DNA of 64,000 nt from Peronospora farinosa (taxonomy: Eukaryota > Oomycota > Peronosporomycetes > Peronosporales > Peronosporaceae), in contig CANTFK010000661.1 of assembly GCA_947646735.1 (NCBI GenBank), positions 310,001-374,000 of the forward strand, given 5' to 3'. A model generated the notes under the pieces. The model worked only from the letters and a program-made list of their open reading frames with translations. It made no database searches and was not told the origin of the DNA. Position 1 is the first letter of the stretch. Each line of letters begins with the position of its first letter. A program made the position numbers and the translations under genes. This document shows, in pieces, positions 22,956 through 33,878 of the stretch.

Positions 22956-24423
22956 ATGCGATGCCATTACGAGGTGCTAGGCGTCACACGTGACGCTTCG
23001 GCTTTGGAAATTAAAAAGTCATTTCGATTGCAGGCACTACGATGGCATCCAGACAAACACCATCAAAATGGGGTCTCAAATGAGGAAGCAACCGAGATGT
23101 TTCAGACCATTCAGAACGCCTACGAAGTGCTCAGCGATCCACACGAGAAGAAATGGTATGACGAGCACCGAGAGCAGATTCTGCGTAGCGAAGACGAAAA
23201 TAATGACGAGAATGAAGATGAATGTAATCTGTTTCGGTACTTCAGCGCGTCGGTTTATTCGGGCTTTGGTACGGATGAAAAGAGCTTCTATTGCGTGTAT
23301 GGCGAACTCTTTACCAAGGTGTGTTAAGATGCAATTGAATGCGATACTTTTGGTGTACTCATGATAATTATATGGATAGATTGATAGATTGGATAAGGAT
23401 GCTGGTGATGGCTCACGATCTGAAGCTGCACCGGAGCTTGGAGATGCTAACACGTCGACAGAAGATGTCAATTTCTTTTACCAGCACTGGAAAAGCTACA
23501 CAACGCAGCGCAGTTTTGCATGGATGGACGAGTACAAAACAACTGATGCGCCAACGAGATTGGTGCGACGAGTAATGGAAAAGGAGAATAGGAAGTTACG
23601 GGATGCAGCTAAAAAGTCGTTTACTACCGAAGTGCGCGAGCTCGTGGATTTTGTATGTCGTCGGGATCCGCGTGTGCGAGCATTCCAGAAGCAAAAGCAG
23701 CAAGAAAAGGAGCAACAACGCATTGAGGAAGAGGTGAAGAAACGCGAGAAGCAGGCGGCGTATGATGCTGAGAGACGAGCATTCCAGGAGCAACAGGAGA
23801 AGCTCTGGGCTGATAACAGCATGGAGACTAGCCGTGTTGCTGACAGAGACATCGAGCAGGAGCTCGAAAAGCTCCGGAAAAAATTGGATGCCGATGTGCT
23901 TGTATGTGACTTGTGCAGTAAGACTTTCAAGTCTATAAAGCAGTTGCGAAATCACATCACGTCGAAGAAACACCGTGAGAGAGAGAAGGAGCTCGGTGTT
24001 TTCAGTGATCTCAGTATTTTGGACGATGAAATGGATAGAGAGCTACAGGAGGAGCTTGTTGCTCTCGGTAAGGTTAAGCGTGAGGCAAGTGGCGAAAAGG
24101 ATACGTCCGTCGAGTTTGCCGTAGAAGTGAAGCAGGATGATGCAAAGGACGATAATGCCGAGAATGACGTCAAGGACAACGATGCTGAGCAGCAGGAAGC
24201 AAATGAAGAAGCTGTGCATTTAAAAGCAGAGACTGATCTTGTGCGACTTGAAAAGGAGCAGAAGGCCGCCGAAAAGCGCCGTGAACGTAAAGCGATGCGT
24301 AAGAACAAGAAGAAGGAGACTGTAGAGAATATTGTGAGCAGTGCGCGCTCGAAAAAGGAGAAGGAGGAAGAGGAGGAAAACCAGCGTAGTCGAGGTAAGA
24401 AGAGCGGCAAGAAACGAAGATAG
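22956..24423 (+). CDS. DNAJC21: DNAJC21/JJJ1-like J-domain co-chaperone
   Basis: Exons 22956-23318 and 23380-24423 (61-nt intron, acceptor ATGGATAG) give 468 aa. The N-terminal J domain has RCHYEVLGVTRDAS and the HPD motif (LRWHPDKHH). The JJJ1-type middle segment follows (VNFFYQHWKSYTTQRSF). A long Glu/Arg/Lys coiled coil is next, then a C2H2 U1-like zinc finger (CDLCSKTFKSIKQLRNHI...KKH), and an acidic then Lys-rich tail. Yeast Jjj1 and human DNAJC21 act with Hsp70 in recycling late 60S ribosome maturation factors. The human protein has two zinc fingers; only one is seen here, as in a shorter form of the family. Confidence 0.92.
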
Positions 24424-24449
24424 AATATATCATCGACAAAGGAGGAGCT

Positions 24450-25800
24450 AGGCAGATATTGCCATCAATCTTGCAAATCCAGGACTATCCCTGGGTGAAG
24501 GCTTTGTCTTTCCCACGTTTGTGTCTGTCTACGAATGCCTCCAATCGTCCGCGCCTACTCCAAGCACTTTGCTTGGAGTACATAGGCCGATCGGACATGC
24601 TGTCGAATGTTGTATGGCAGGAGCAGTGTGCGACTGCTAAAACAACACCAACCAACCGCCGAACAAGAACGGCACATGTAGCATCAGCATGATCGTCTTC
24701 CAGTGGATACGGCTCATTCTTCGCTTGCTTTTACACATAAGTCTTGCTTAAAAGGTCATGTTTTACATCCCTAGCAAGCTCCAGCATAGCAACAGTAGAT
24801 CCAGTGGGGTCGGCTCCTTCAGCAATGTTGCTTGCATCCGATCCTTGGCTCCTTGGTCTTGCTGTTGCAATCCCAAACGTTTCTCACTTGCACCCGCAGC
24901 TTGTTCATATAGACCAGAAGTGGCTTCTGGGCCATTAGGTCAATGCACGATGCGTGTGCCACTGTCGATTTCTTGCTTGAAACTGCTCGTGAGAAGATAA
25001 AGCCGAGTCTAGAGCCGCCGCAGTCAGTTGCAGTGAACGGATCGATCAAGCAGCGCAAGTGCACGTCTTCAATGTCAGACGTTTAGCCGCTTGGCCGGAA
25101 GAACACGCATCAAAGTCTTCTACTCGCGCCGTGGACTCGCCGGCGCTTGAAGCACATTGTACATGTGGCAGCAATCGAATCCGATCACCGAATGTCGTTA
25201 GATGACAGCCGATAATGAATAACATAGTCAAAGAAGCGACCGGTACAATAGCAAAAGGAGAGCTGCGCTGTATCCTCGACTTCAACTTGTTAACACCTAC
25301 CGCAGCCCATGCGTCGCAAGCACAAGATGTGAACATGTCCATAACTGGAATAGCGCTAGTAGACATTATCCGCCATCTTGTGGTGGTTGTAAGCCTCAGG
25401 TGATGTGATCTAAGAAGCAATTGTCTTCTGTTGATGACGATGTCGTCAATGCGAAGCGATCGACACTTTCCGGCTGGTAGAGCAGCAATGACTTGGTCAA
25501 AGTGCTCGCTTAGTTGCCATACGTACGGACAAAGTCTTCTCGTAAGTAAGTCACTTGATGGGCAGCTTGATCCTGCAGCAGCTCCATGCAACAGCTCCAT
25601 GCAACAGCTCCATGCAGCAGCTCTAATCTAAGATGTTGTCTTGTCGCTTTGCGCAGCCTCTGGGTGTTCATGGTACATCATCACGATGTGCAACGCAGCT
25701 TAATCCGCTTCAGTTGCGTAGTCGACACCATAGGGCACTACAATAGCAAAGCCATGTCGAACTCAGGCATCAACGCAAAAAAAGAGAATCTGTTCGAACT
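24450..25800 (-). pseudogene. decayed transposon-like ORF, possibly piggyBac-type
   Basis: On the minus strand, pieces of coding-like sequence jump between frames. One 184-codon ORF runs 25600-25046 and another 82-codon one 25064-24819, with stops in between. In one frame at about 25410-25375 the text reads EAYNHHKMADNVY, reminiscent of the Y-N-x-H-K stretch near the C-terminal part of piggyBac-like transposases. No catalytic triad, terminal repeats or target duplication could be recognised. The family is a guess; that this is an old broken element is more likely than not. Confidence 0.3.
25581..25619. repeat. 13-bp tandem repeat, three copies
   Basis: GCTCCATGCAACA occurs at 25581-25593 and 25594-25606, then GCTCCATGCAGCA at 25607-25619 with one change. 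A partial unit lies just upstream. It sits inside the decayed element. Confidence 0.8.
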
Positions 25801-26238
25801 TTAGTTCGCAGACACCACGCATCATAAAAGTGTCCTTGTAGACGCGATTACTGAACATGCGATTGTAAAGACACGCCTATTTTCAACTATTGACTACAGA
25901 GAGTCTAATTAACCGTTAGAAATTTCTAGTAGTTCCTAAGCTTGATTAGCAACGCCGGTGCTCAATGTCCTTATAGGCCACTCAAGCGGCCCGTTTGTCT
26001 GAAGTGCGCGGTCGCCGGAGCGATGGCGCGTGTTGTGGGATATTATGACCGCTTCCGCAGTCCGTCGAGCTAATTGTGCGATTGCCTAAGCATTGACGCG
26101 TGGTACGGAAACGCTGTCAGTCGTAGTATCTTCCCCTTAACAATCACTTGCGCATCCCGTATCTTCCCCTGGTCTGTTGTCCGTACGACTGGTGGCCGTA
26201 CAAGATGCATACCCGAGACATGACCCCACCCTCTTCGT

Positions 26239-26256
26239 CTCCCGCAATTGCGGGAG
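26239..26256. repeat. perfect 18-bp palindrome
   Basis: CTCCCGCAATTGCGGGAG reads the same on both strands with no spacer. It lies in the gene-poor stretch about 770 bp upstream of the LRR receptor start. Confidence 0.7.
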
Positions 26257-27025
26257 GATTCCCGCCGTAGAAAGGAGTTTTCGCCGAAGGAGGGACTGAG
26301 GTGTAGATTGGCTTGACCTTGAAAACTACAGCCAGATGTCAGAGATCATCTTGTCAGCCTTACACCTGGCCTTTGCAGAACTGGAGATCACTTATGAATC
26401 TTAGAGTAACGTATATGCCAAAACCAGCTGGAAGAACCACTTGTTCTAGTCGCACGATTGCGTTCAGCTAAAAGTGATCGTGCCGATACGGCTGTTGCAA
26501 CTGCCTTGCTCAAAAAACAGACGACTATGTCTATGAAAGTCAATGCTGAACCGAAAGCACCGCCAATACGCATCGTCTTCTTATACAACATGCTACATTT
26601 ATACAGCAATTGAAGAAACGTTAAGCCTCGGAAGCTTTAACGTTACGAAACGTACCAAGCCCCATCCATGTATATAAACAAAAAAGACACGTCTTAGGTA
26701 TGTATATAGTCAAGGCACCAAACACATGGTGTTGACACCACATACTCTACCCTAGTCAACAGTTTTTGAAACGACTTTCTTGATCTCCTGTCTATGCACG
26801 CAAGTCGCCCCGCCGTGGTACGGTGGGACATTTGTCGCCTTTGACGGCCGCCAATGTCGCTCCCATTCATCACTCCGCCGACGCGTCCCCCAGCGTGATC
26901 TATTAAGCCTTTTAGTCGTATATATCTCATTGATTCCGCCAAATTTTCTTACTACTTAGTGACGACTCAAACGTCGCGACAGGCTTTCGTACAATTAGCA
27001 GAAAAAACACGGGAAAACTGGCGAA

Positions 27026-29571
27026 ATGCAAAGGGTTTTCTGGACGTTGGCAGTGGTTGTGATAACGTTGTTTGCTGTGAGTCTTGCAAACGACGTCTGT
27101 GTCCTTCCAGAGCGGAATACGCTCTCAAGTAGCTGCTATGGAGCATGCAAGTCCTCGCTCTGTGTGAATTACGCTCCTTTGTCGACTACAGAGAACGGGG
27201 GCGATTCGATTACCGACGGTAACTTCTTTTCCAAGGGCTGTTCGACGGCCAGTATTTCGACATGCAAGACAAAAGTGACCTCGGGAAAATGTGAGATGCA
27301 GTGTCTCGTGGATAAGCCGACTGCATGGAATGACCCACACTGGACGCTGACTATCGCACAGCCACAGAGCGACAAGGCGGATACTGCAGTCTTCCAGAAT
27401 ATTGACGACTTGAAACTGCCTTTGACTTTGCAGAATTTGTACGAAGAGCTTGATGGATTGAGTGTTTTTACTACGCGTGGCAGATCATTTGACGCTGATT
27501 TTGTGGTATACTGTTGTCTTTCGTAGGACAATCGTTGGTGCGACTGCAAGCTCGCAGGTCACTGTCCCGCTCTCTTTCTCGTCGAATGCTTTTCGCAGTG
27601 GCACATCGCTGCAGCAAATGTCCGTATACCTTGAGACATAGTTGTGGCATTTATGAATGCAAGCTGACATTCTTCTGTTGCTTTTGTTCCAGCGTCATTT
27701 CAGACGTTAGCATTGGCGACATGCTGACGAATATCTTTCCGGAATCTCTTAAGTCGCTGTAAGTTCTTGTGTCTTCTTCGCTATCATGGAAACAATCTGA
27801 CATGTGTGACTCGTTTTTGTCGTAGTATTATTCAACGAGCAAAGCTTACTCAGTTCGATCCACGTGGTCCGCACGCATTCACGTCGGTGTCTATCTTGTA
27901 AGCACTTTAAACGTATTTAATGCACCGATGATAAGGTTCCTGACGCTGAGATTCTGCTTATCATATAGAGACTTACGCGAAAATGAGCTGTCAGAAATTC
28001 CCAGTATTATTTATGAAATGCGTAGCTTGTCGGCTTTGTATCTACAAAGCAACGCCATTTTGGACGCCCACGTCACTTTGCCTCAGCTTCAGTATTTACA
28101 GCAACTGCCCGTGTTTGAAGCCAATTTGACAGTCCATGGAAGTTGCTCCGAAGGTTACGAAGCTATATCATGGGCTGACAAAAGTGTGTGCTATACACAT
28201 GGTTCTGGCCTCGACAGTATTAACAGCTCTGGTTCCAGCGAAAAGAGCACTACTTCCACGGCAAGCGAGAACGATAGCAGCTCTGTCGTGCTATTTGTTG
28301 TTTTAGGGCTTACGCTCTTCATAGTTGTGGTTGTGGTTGGCGGTGTTGTGCTCCTGCGAAGGTGGAAGCAAAATACAGCAATGGAGCAACATGATTCGCT
28401 TGTGTTGGGTGACAGCAAAAGCAAAAGCAATTTTGTGGGCTTTCGTGCACTGATGAAAATGTCCACAATGACTCAGTCTACTGACTTTGAGGCATCGCTG
28501 AACGAGTATAATACTGGAGGTGGACTTCGCAAGGCCGTATTCAGGGAAATCCCGGCCACCGATATTGTAATGCTGAACCAGTTGTCAATTTCTGGCCCCG
28601 TGACCGTGTCCTTGGCAGAGCATCGTACACAATTGGTTCTTGTGACTAAACTTCAGACTAGCGACGACGATGTGGAGGCAGGTTTGGAAATGGTTCCAAT
28701 GTTATCACAGATGCGCCACCCCCAGCTACTCTCGATTACTGGACTTGTTTGGGACGAACGTCTTTCGATGACTGCTGTGTGTGAATATATGACGCTGGGG
28801 ACGCTAGAAGCCTACCTCCGAGGTTCTGGCTTTGCACTCAACTGGACGAATTTCAAGATGAAAGCAGCAGCTGAGATAGCGCGTGGACTCACGTACCTGC
28901 ACAACAAGCACACGGTGACTTACGACGGGCTTAATGGCAGAAGCGTGTTCGTGGACCCCAAGAAGGGCTGTAAGTTAAACCCGGTACAGGCAGCACTCCC
29001 TACGGGCGGATCATCTCCTTACAGTAGCCAGTCATACTACCGCCGATGTGACTCCACCAACAAAGCATTTTTTGCTCCTGAAATTTTGATTGGCGAGCCC
29101 TCTCGACCATCATCGGATATGTACGCGTTCGGTGTGCTACTTGCACATCTTGACACATGCCAGACAGCGGATGAAATGATTCGAAGTTCGTGGAGAATGC
29201 GTACACACATTGGTGACTTCGATACTGATAATGGCACCCTTCTTTCCACTGACGGCACGGTTGTATCCACGAATACTTCTGAGAGTGATCCAGATAACTC
29301 ACGAAGGCGCACTACCCAGCTTGAAGGTTTGCCAAGCGCAAACAGCATTCATGGACAGCATAGCTCCCGTAGTCTCAATGTGGAGGAAACCCGACGACGA
29401 ACGACTCCTTTGCTAGGTGCCCACAACAACGATAACACAAGCTTTATGAGTATGTTTGCATTCACACCCGGCTGTCCCATGATGGTTCGAGAACTTGCAG
29501 TTGCGTGTCTTCAGTACGATCCATCGCTACGCCCTAGCGCGTCTTACATTGCGGCCATGCTGAATACCTAG
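27026..29571 (+). CDS. LRR-transmembrane receptor with TKL-type pseudokinase domain
   Basis: Five exons (27026-27438, 27527-27619, 27693-27758, 27826-27897, 27969-29571) give an open frame of 748 aa. It begins with a signal peptide (MQRVFWTLAVVVITLFAVSLA). A Cys-rich ectodomain follows, then about four leucine-rich repeats, mostly one per exon and split by phase-2 introns (LDLRENELSEIPSIIYEM). A transmembrane helix lies near 320-345 (VVLFVVLGLTLFIVVVVVGG), then a kinase fold. The kinase keeps a VTK lysine near 442, FAPE near 584 and SSDMYAFGV. It has TVTYDGLNGRSVFV where HRDLKxxNVL is expected and KLNPVQA where DFG is expected. Both catalytic aspartates are therefore missing, and a long Ser/Thr-rich insert follows the F helix. 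It probably signals without phosphotransfer. A relative faces it at 33879-36350. Confidence 0.85.
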
Positions 29572-29741
29572 GAACACTAAAACCACAAATGTACAGTACC
29601 GTATCACACGTTGATTGATTGTTTTCAATTCTGCACTAGCACGGGACTCGACGTTCATCTCTGTTTTCGTCGGGTCCCATCAATATGATGGCATCAACAC
29701 GTTCCCGACTTTGAATAAAAAGTCATTTCAAAAGTTCTTCC

Positions 29742-30659
29742 ATGGGGGTGTCATTTGAATGCTCAGATATACGCAATGGCGAGAATAGCGAGAATACTGA
29801 AGATATTGTTAACCCATGTGCAATCTGTCTCGAAGAGATGGAGGAAAACTTGACAGCCTTGGTGTGCGGTCATGTATTCCATCACACATGTGTCACACAG
29901 TCTCTTGTAAGGCGTCCAGCTTGTCCAGTTTGTCGACGTCAAGCTAGTAGCCAAGTTCGCTTGTACTTGTCCATTGGAGCTAGGGAGAAAAAAAGCCCAT
30001 CAAGCGAAACTCCATTTCACAACAAGCGAGGCGGCAACTTCAAAGCAGAACTCAATACAAATTGTAACGGGCCAACTCAAACTGTCTCGCGTCTTTCCGA
30101 GCGTATGAGAGAAATGAAAGTTGAACTTGATCATGTGAAAGAGATTCAGCGTATGACTTCAAGCCATTCGTTCAGATTGGAGAACAAGTTGGTGCGCCTT
30201 CGACAGCAGCAAGACCAGACCAAGCAACAGATGCAGCATATTGAGCAGGAATTGGACAGGGCAAATGCAAAGTTGAGGAGATCGCAACGAATCGGTAATC
30301 TCTTTCTCAAAGCGGTGTAGACTTGTCGTGCTGAGTGTGTATCTTCTAACATTTTCAATGCTTGTCCAGCAACCATCAGCTACGCCAGGTGCAAGGAAAC
30401 GAAGCAGGCGAACGCCGAGTTTGAGCGTAAAGTTTACACGACTGCTAACCGGATGCTAGAGAAGATACGAGAACACCAGCGTATTTGCTGCCCAAGCTGC
30501 GTATGCCAGTGGACCGAGATGAAGCACATCGCTCTTGAGTTGATAACCACAGCTGGAGTCAGGTCTTGCTGTCAGCGACATAGCTGCCATGTAGCCATGA
30601 GTGATGTTGGTGATCGATTGACACAACATCATTGCCACGCTCAACGTTACGACGTTTGA
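29742..30659 (+). CDS. second TRAIP-like RING protein
   Basis: Exons 29742-30294 and 30370-30659 (75-nt intron, GTAATC...TCCAG) give 280 aa. The RING-H2 finger is near residues 29-71: CAICLEE, CGHVFHHTC and CPVCRRQ, followed by VRLYLSIG. A coiled coil (about 110-185) comes next, and a Cys/His-rich tail includes ICCPSCVCQW and CCQRHSCHV. The layout and RING sequence match the longer TRAIP-like protein at 8226-9614, so the two are probably paralogues. The C-terminal cysteines are extra and could form another metal site. It is likely an E3 ubiquitin ligase; the substrate is unknown. It lies 170 bp downstream of the pseudokinase receptor on the same strand. Confidence 0.7.
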
Positions 30660-31061
30660 AGATCCAGTTGGTAGTGATCTCCAGAGCGCTGTATTGTGTA
30701 GCGAGACTGTAAACCCGGACCTTACGCTATTTAGATACAAAAAATATGTGGGATTAACAATAGTACCTGATTTGAAAAAATATCCAATATGTTAGTTAGG
30801 TTAACCCTCACGATGCAAGAAATTTCTTGTAGAAAATCCAGATGCATGCAATAATGTGTTAGAGACGGGAAGGTGTCACGAGGTCTAATTCATTACCCAG
30901 TCTACGATTAGACGCTTATGATATATCTCGATTCCAAGGACCTTTATTTAGCGTCTATGAATCCAAAGTGTCTGAATACAATAGGAACATGAGAGTCTAG
31001 AATTGTGTGAACGAGTTGGTTCTGACAGTTATCTATTATCTCAATGTATATTTCTTTGTCC
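30660..31061. other. intergenic, nothing recognised
   Basis: AT-rich 400-bp stretch with no coding-like ORF on either strand and no repeat that I can see. Confidence 0.6.
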
Positions 31062-31365
31062 CTATTGCCTAGAAGTAGTCACCTTCGCTGGAGCCTTCTC
31101 TTGTTTCGTGCTCTGAACCGTCATCTTGAACACTCGCGGCAAAGTGGTGCTGAGGTTAACGCACAACGTTGCATGATCGCACTCAAAAACAAGGCACTCT
31201 ACGTGTAACGTTGGCTCTACCAGTAGATACAATGCGTGCGTTTGTCTAGAGAGAAAATTGGTTCCACAACAATACGGAAAGCAGTGGCGTTTGTTTCATC
31301 AATGCTTGTATCGGATATTGCATTATAGTGATGGCAACACCATTTCGCCACTGAAGAAGCGCCAT
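31062..31365 (-). CDS. possible small protein, 65 aa (2 exons)
   Basis: The frame ending at 31062 has coding-like text (HALYLLVEPTLHVEC, LCVNLSTTLPRVFKMTVQ). It can be given a start by joining 31365-31352 (MALL, good ATG context) to 31245 through a 106-nt intron ending CTCTCTAG. The donor GTGGCG is weak. No family is recognised. The gene would sit between the RING gene and the stop of the zinc-finger gene. Confidence 0.3.
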
Positions 31366-31604
31366 GTCCTTCTCCTCTCAAGTCCCGTCTTTCAGTGCAA
31401 ACGCAGCAAATTACAAGAAAATTTGAATGGCCGCCTTTTTCTACAAGCTCGTGAGTGCGTCAAAGTTATCGTGACAATAAATATTCAACGCGCTTCCCTA
31501 CTCCTTCAATCTGTCCCCGTCACGAGCCTTCAGTGTGTATGGAGCTGGCGTATGTCTCCTATATTTCTCTATGCGCAAGCTCACAATTCAAGCGAAGGCC
31601 ACCA

Positions 31605-32815
31605 TCATCGTTCTTCTGGTTTTTGCAAAGCACTAGCATCGGGAACTTGATGCAGAGAGCACACGTTGCCGTTGCGCTCGTACGCAGGTTTACGGCAGCC
31701 TTCGACGACACATCGTTTGCCTGCATACAAGCGTGTGATAAAAAGACAAGTACATACAGCTCTAAGCCGTCAAAAATGTCTAGAAAATCCAGCTCACCTC
31801 CTCCGTGAGCCCAGCAAAGACCATGAGAGACTGCCGTCTTGATACAGTTTTCTTCACTGCATTTGCGGCCTGGCGAATGAAACTTGAGTTAGAATTATCA
31901 TCTCACCTAAAACGGAATCCACAACAACTCCTATACCTCCACCATGAGACCAGCAAACTCCGCGAGACTTAGCACGGTTCTCACATCCAGCCATCGTGCA
32001 CTTTGTCGAACCACCTACACATGTTAATGAGCAATATTTGAGCAAATCATGAAACCATCTTTCCGAGATCGGGTTATGCTTACCATGCTTCCAGCACACG
32101 CCCAAATTTTTGGCACTGCTCGTGCACCCAACGACAGCACATTGCTTACCACCCTGTTATCAGGATGTGTATTACATAGCACATGCTTATGAACTCGGCC
32201 CAAACGTGCAGATGAATTGCTAGATAGAGACTATAACAAATCAACTTACACCGTGACCAATACAAAGTCCACGGTTTACCACGTAACGCGTGCAATTGTC
32301 AAACTTGCAAATACGCGACTTTTTCATAGCAGCTTTCGCTCCTGCAGTAGGAGCTGGTACGTTTCTAGACCTGTTTTCCATCGTGGAGACACTTGAACTA
32401 ACCTGGAGATTAGCTGCGAACACATCAAGATGAATGAAGCCAGCAAACATGTGATCAGTCGGTGCAAATGCTGATATCTCCATTTGCAAATCCAGGTCTT
32501 CGTCTGCAATGTTCAGCATAACGTACCAAAAGTTCCGCCAGTCGAATGGGCCTGATCTTCGACCGTATTGCCACCCAAGATGAAGGCGAGCGAACTCTTG
32601 CTGGCAGCAGCAGTTCGCCCTACAAGCGCCGCAGCTGTAGCAGCCGCAACGTCGTCCGTATTCATAATGGCTGTCAGTCGGTGTCTGCTTGCAGCGATCT
32701 CCAGCGTTGGTGTTGGTACGGGTTCCCGCTTGGACTCGTCTGTCGATACCACTTGCTGCAGCCATGTTGCGTTCATGTCGACGTTGGCGTCGTTGGTTAA
32801 CGAGTTGTTTTTCAT
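31605..32815 (-). CDS. WRKY19-like C-x4-C zinc-finger protein, one finger per exon
   Basis: Read from the ATG at 32815 to the TGA at 31605. The N-terminal part is Thr/Ala-rich and disordered. A 56-nt intron (GTACGT...ATATCAG, about 32535-32480) restores the frame into a short Phe-rich segment. Five related finger units follow with pattern C-x4-C, then G-[LV/N]-C-x2-H: RICKFDNC...GLCIGHG, KQCAVVGC...GVCWKHG, TKCTMAGC...GVCWSHGG, RKCSEENC...GLCWAHGG and KRCVVEGC...NVCSLH. Introns fall right after each HG, so each finger is its own exon. In oomycete genomes such proteins are often labelled 'WRKY19-like', although no WRKY domain is present. A nucleic-acid-binding or signalling role is inferred only. 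Confidence 0.75.
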
Positions 32816-33878
32816 GCAGGGAGACGAGGAGCATCCACGGGCTGAGATAGGGACCAAAGGGGGACGAGGAGGACAGATAAACAAACCCTAATACAGTACT
32901 CGAGTGCGAGACCGTTATATTCTAAGGCCGCCTGGTCCGACAGCCAGGAGCAGCCGCATTTTTATAGCCGAATAATGAAGCGGGCCTCGTCGATACTTTA
33001 GAGCGTGTCTGTATAGCGCAGCAGAAAAAAGCCCTGCACAACTGCGTTAACTTGATTCACTGGCAGGGATCTGCTATCGCGTGTGATACAGTACTGTTCG
33101 TCTTGACTTTGTATAAGGGGGCCCGACGGATGGCCCTGTCCATCGATACAAAAAGCAAAGTGATAGCAGGACCGGGCTCGTCTTTGGCGATCGCAGCAGA
33201 TGCCCAGTTCAGCATAACAGGCTTTTCATCTGCCTTCCAGGTAGACTGGAGACTGAAACTCTCTCTCTACTCGGTACAAAAGAATGAGGAAGGAAGGCAA
33301 ACAGAGGTGTTGTCTACCATTTCACAACGTTTCAATAAGCCAAACAGGATTAGAAACAACCATAATCAACCCATAGCAACACATGAAGAAAATGTTCTCG
33401 TAACTCTGAACAGTCAGTCATTACTTATAGGGCGTGAGAAATGCTGTACATAACCGGAAGGATCGATTACCTGTTGTTATTATTGCATCTTGGCCTGTCC
33501 ACCAGACAGGCCAACAACTTTTTTGTCAAGCATTCCTTCTATCACGGCTTCGATGCTTGAACAACGTTAGATTTTGCCCACCCACTCCACCTTACGCATC
33601 GTAAACTTTGTCTTACCAAGAGTTAGTTGCATCACGAAAATCAAACAGGTGTACGCTGTCTGTAATGATTTCGTCTGTTTGTGCAGTCGTGTCGTGTCAC
33701 GTTTGATAGGAAAGCAGAGGAGTTAACCAAAGCGTACTAGATATCGCATGATTTTACTTTTTTACATTGAAAAGTGCATTTGTATCGAGCAGGGCATAGA
33801 AACTAAAAGGATGGCGTCGAAGCTGACAATGTACATGCGATGCTTGCCTCTCTTTGTAAAACTTTGCCGAGTAAGAAT
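32816..33878. other. 1.06-kb intergenic stretch with a strong hairpin
   Basis: No gene is supported. A 133-codon plus-strand ORF at 33052-33453 and the opposite frame are both weakly coding-like and may be remnants. The only clear structure is the inverted repeat at 33490-33514. Confidence 0.5.
33490..33514. repeat. perfect 10-bp inverted repeat followed by a T run
   Basis: TTGGCCTGTC and GACAGGCCAA flank a 5-nt loop (CACCA). A run of six T follows within about six bases. The shape resembles a factor-independent terminator, but in a nuclear genome it may be a small-RNA 3' end or a fragment of a mobile element. Confidence 0.6.

Larger units (their letters stand above)
24424..27025. other. gene-poor 2.6-kb stretch with decayed ORFs
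   Basis: No intact gene is supported. From about 24450 to 25800 the minus strand holds coding-like text spread over three frames with stops (see the separate relic entry). From 25800 to 27000 there are only short chance ORFs, a palindrome at 26239-26256 and AT-rich sequence before the start of the receptor gene at 27026. Confidence 0.6.

Noticed and set aside
27500..27526. A 21- or 24-nt intron in the first receptor gene
   Set aside because: The GTACGA donor at 27439 gives an 88-nt intron in the right phase and a continuous LRR frame, with a total length divisible by three.
31258..31808. Plus-strand ORFs of 130 and 117 codons
   Set aside because: The second overlaps the minus-strand zinc-finger exons and both lack domain-like features.
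32480..32535. A 23-nt intron (GTACGT...ATTGCAG) in the zinc-finger gene
   Set aside because: A 56-nt intron that uses the same donor and the next acceptor (ATATCAG) gives the same frame and has a normal length, so no ultra-short intron is needed.
33440..33480. Sequence like the 18S end and ITS1 (GGAAGGATCGATTACC)
   Set aside because: Only about 15 bases match and nothing before or after resembles rRNA; taken as chance.
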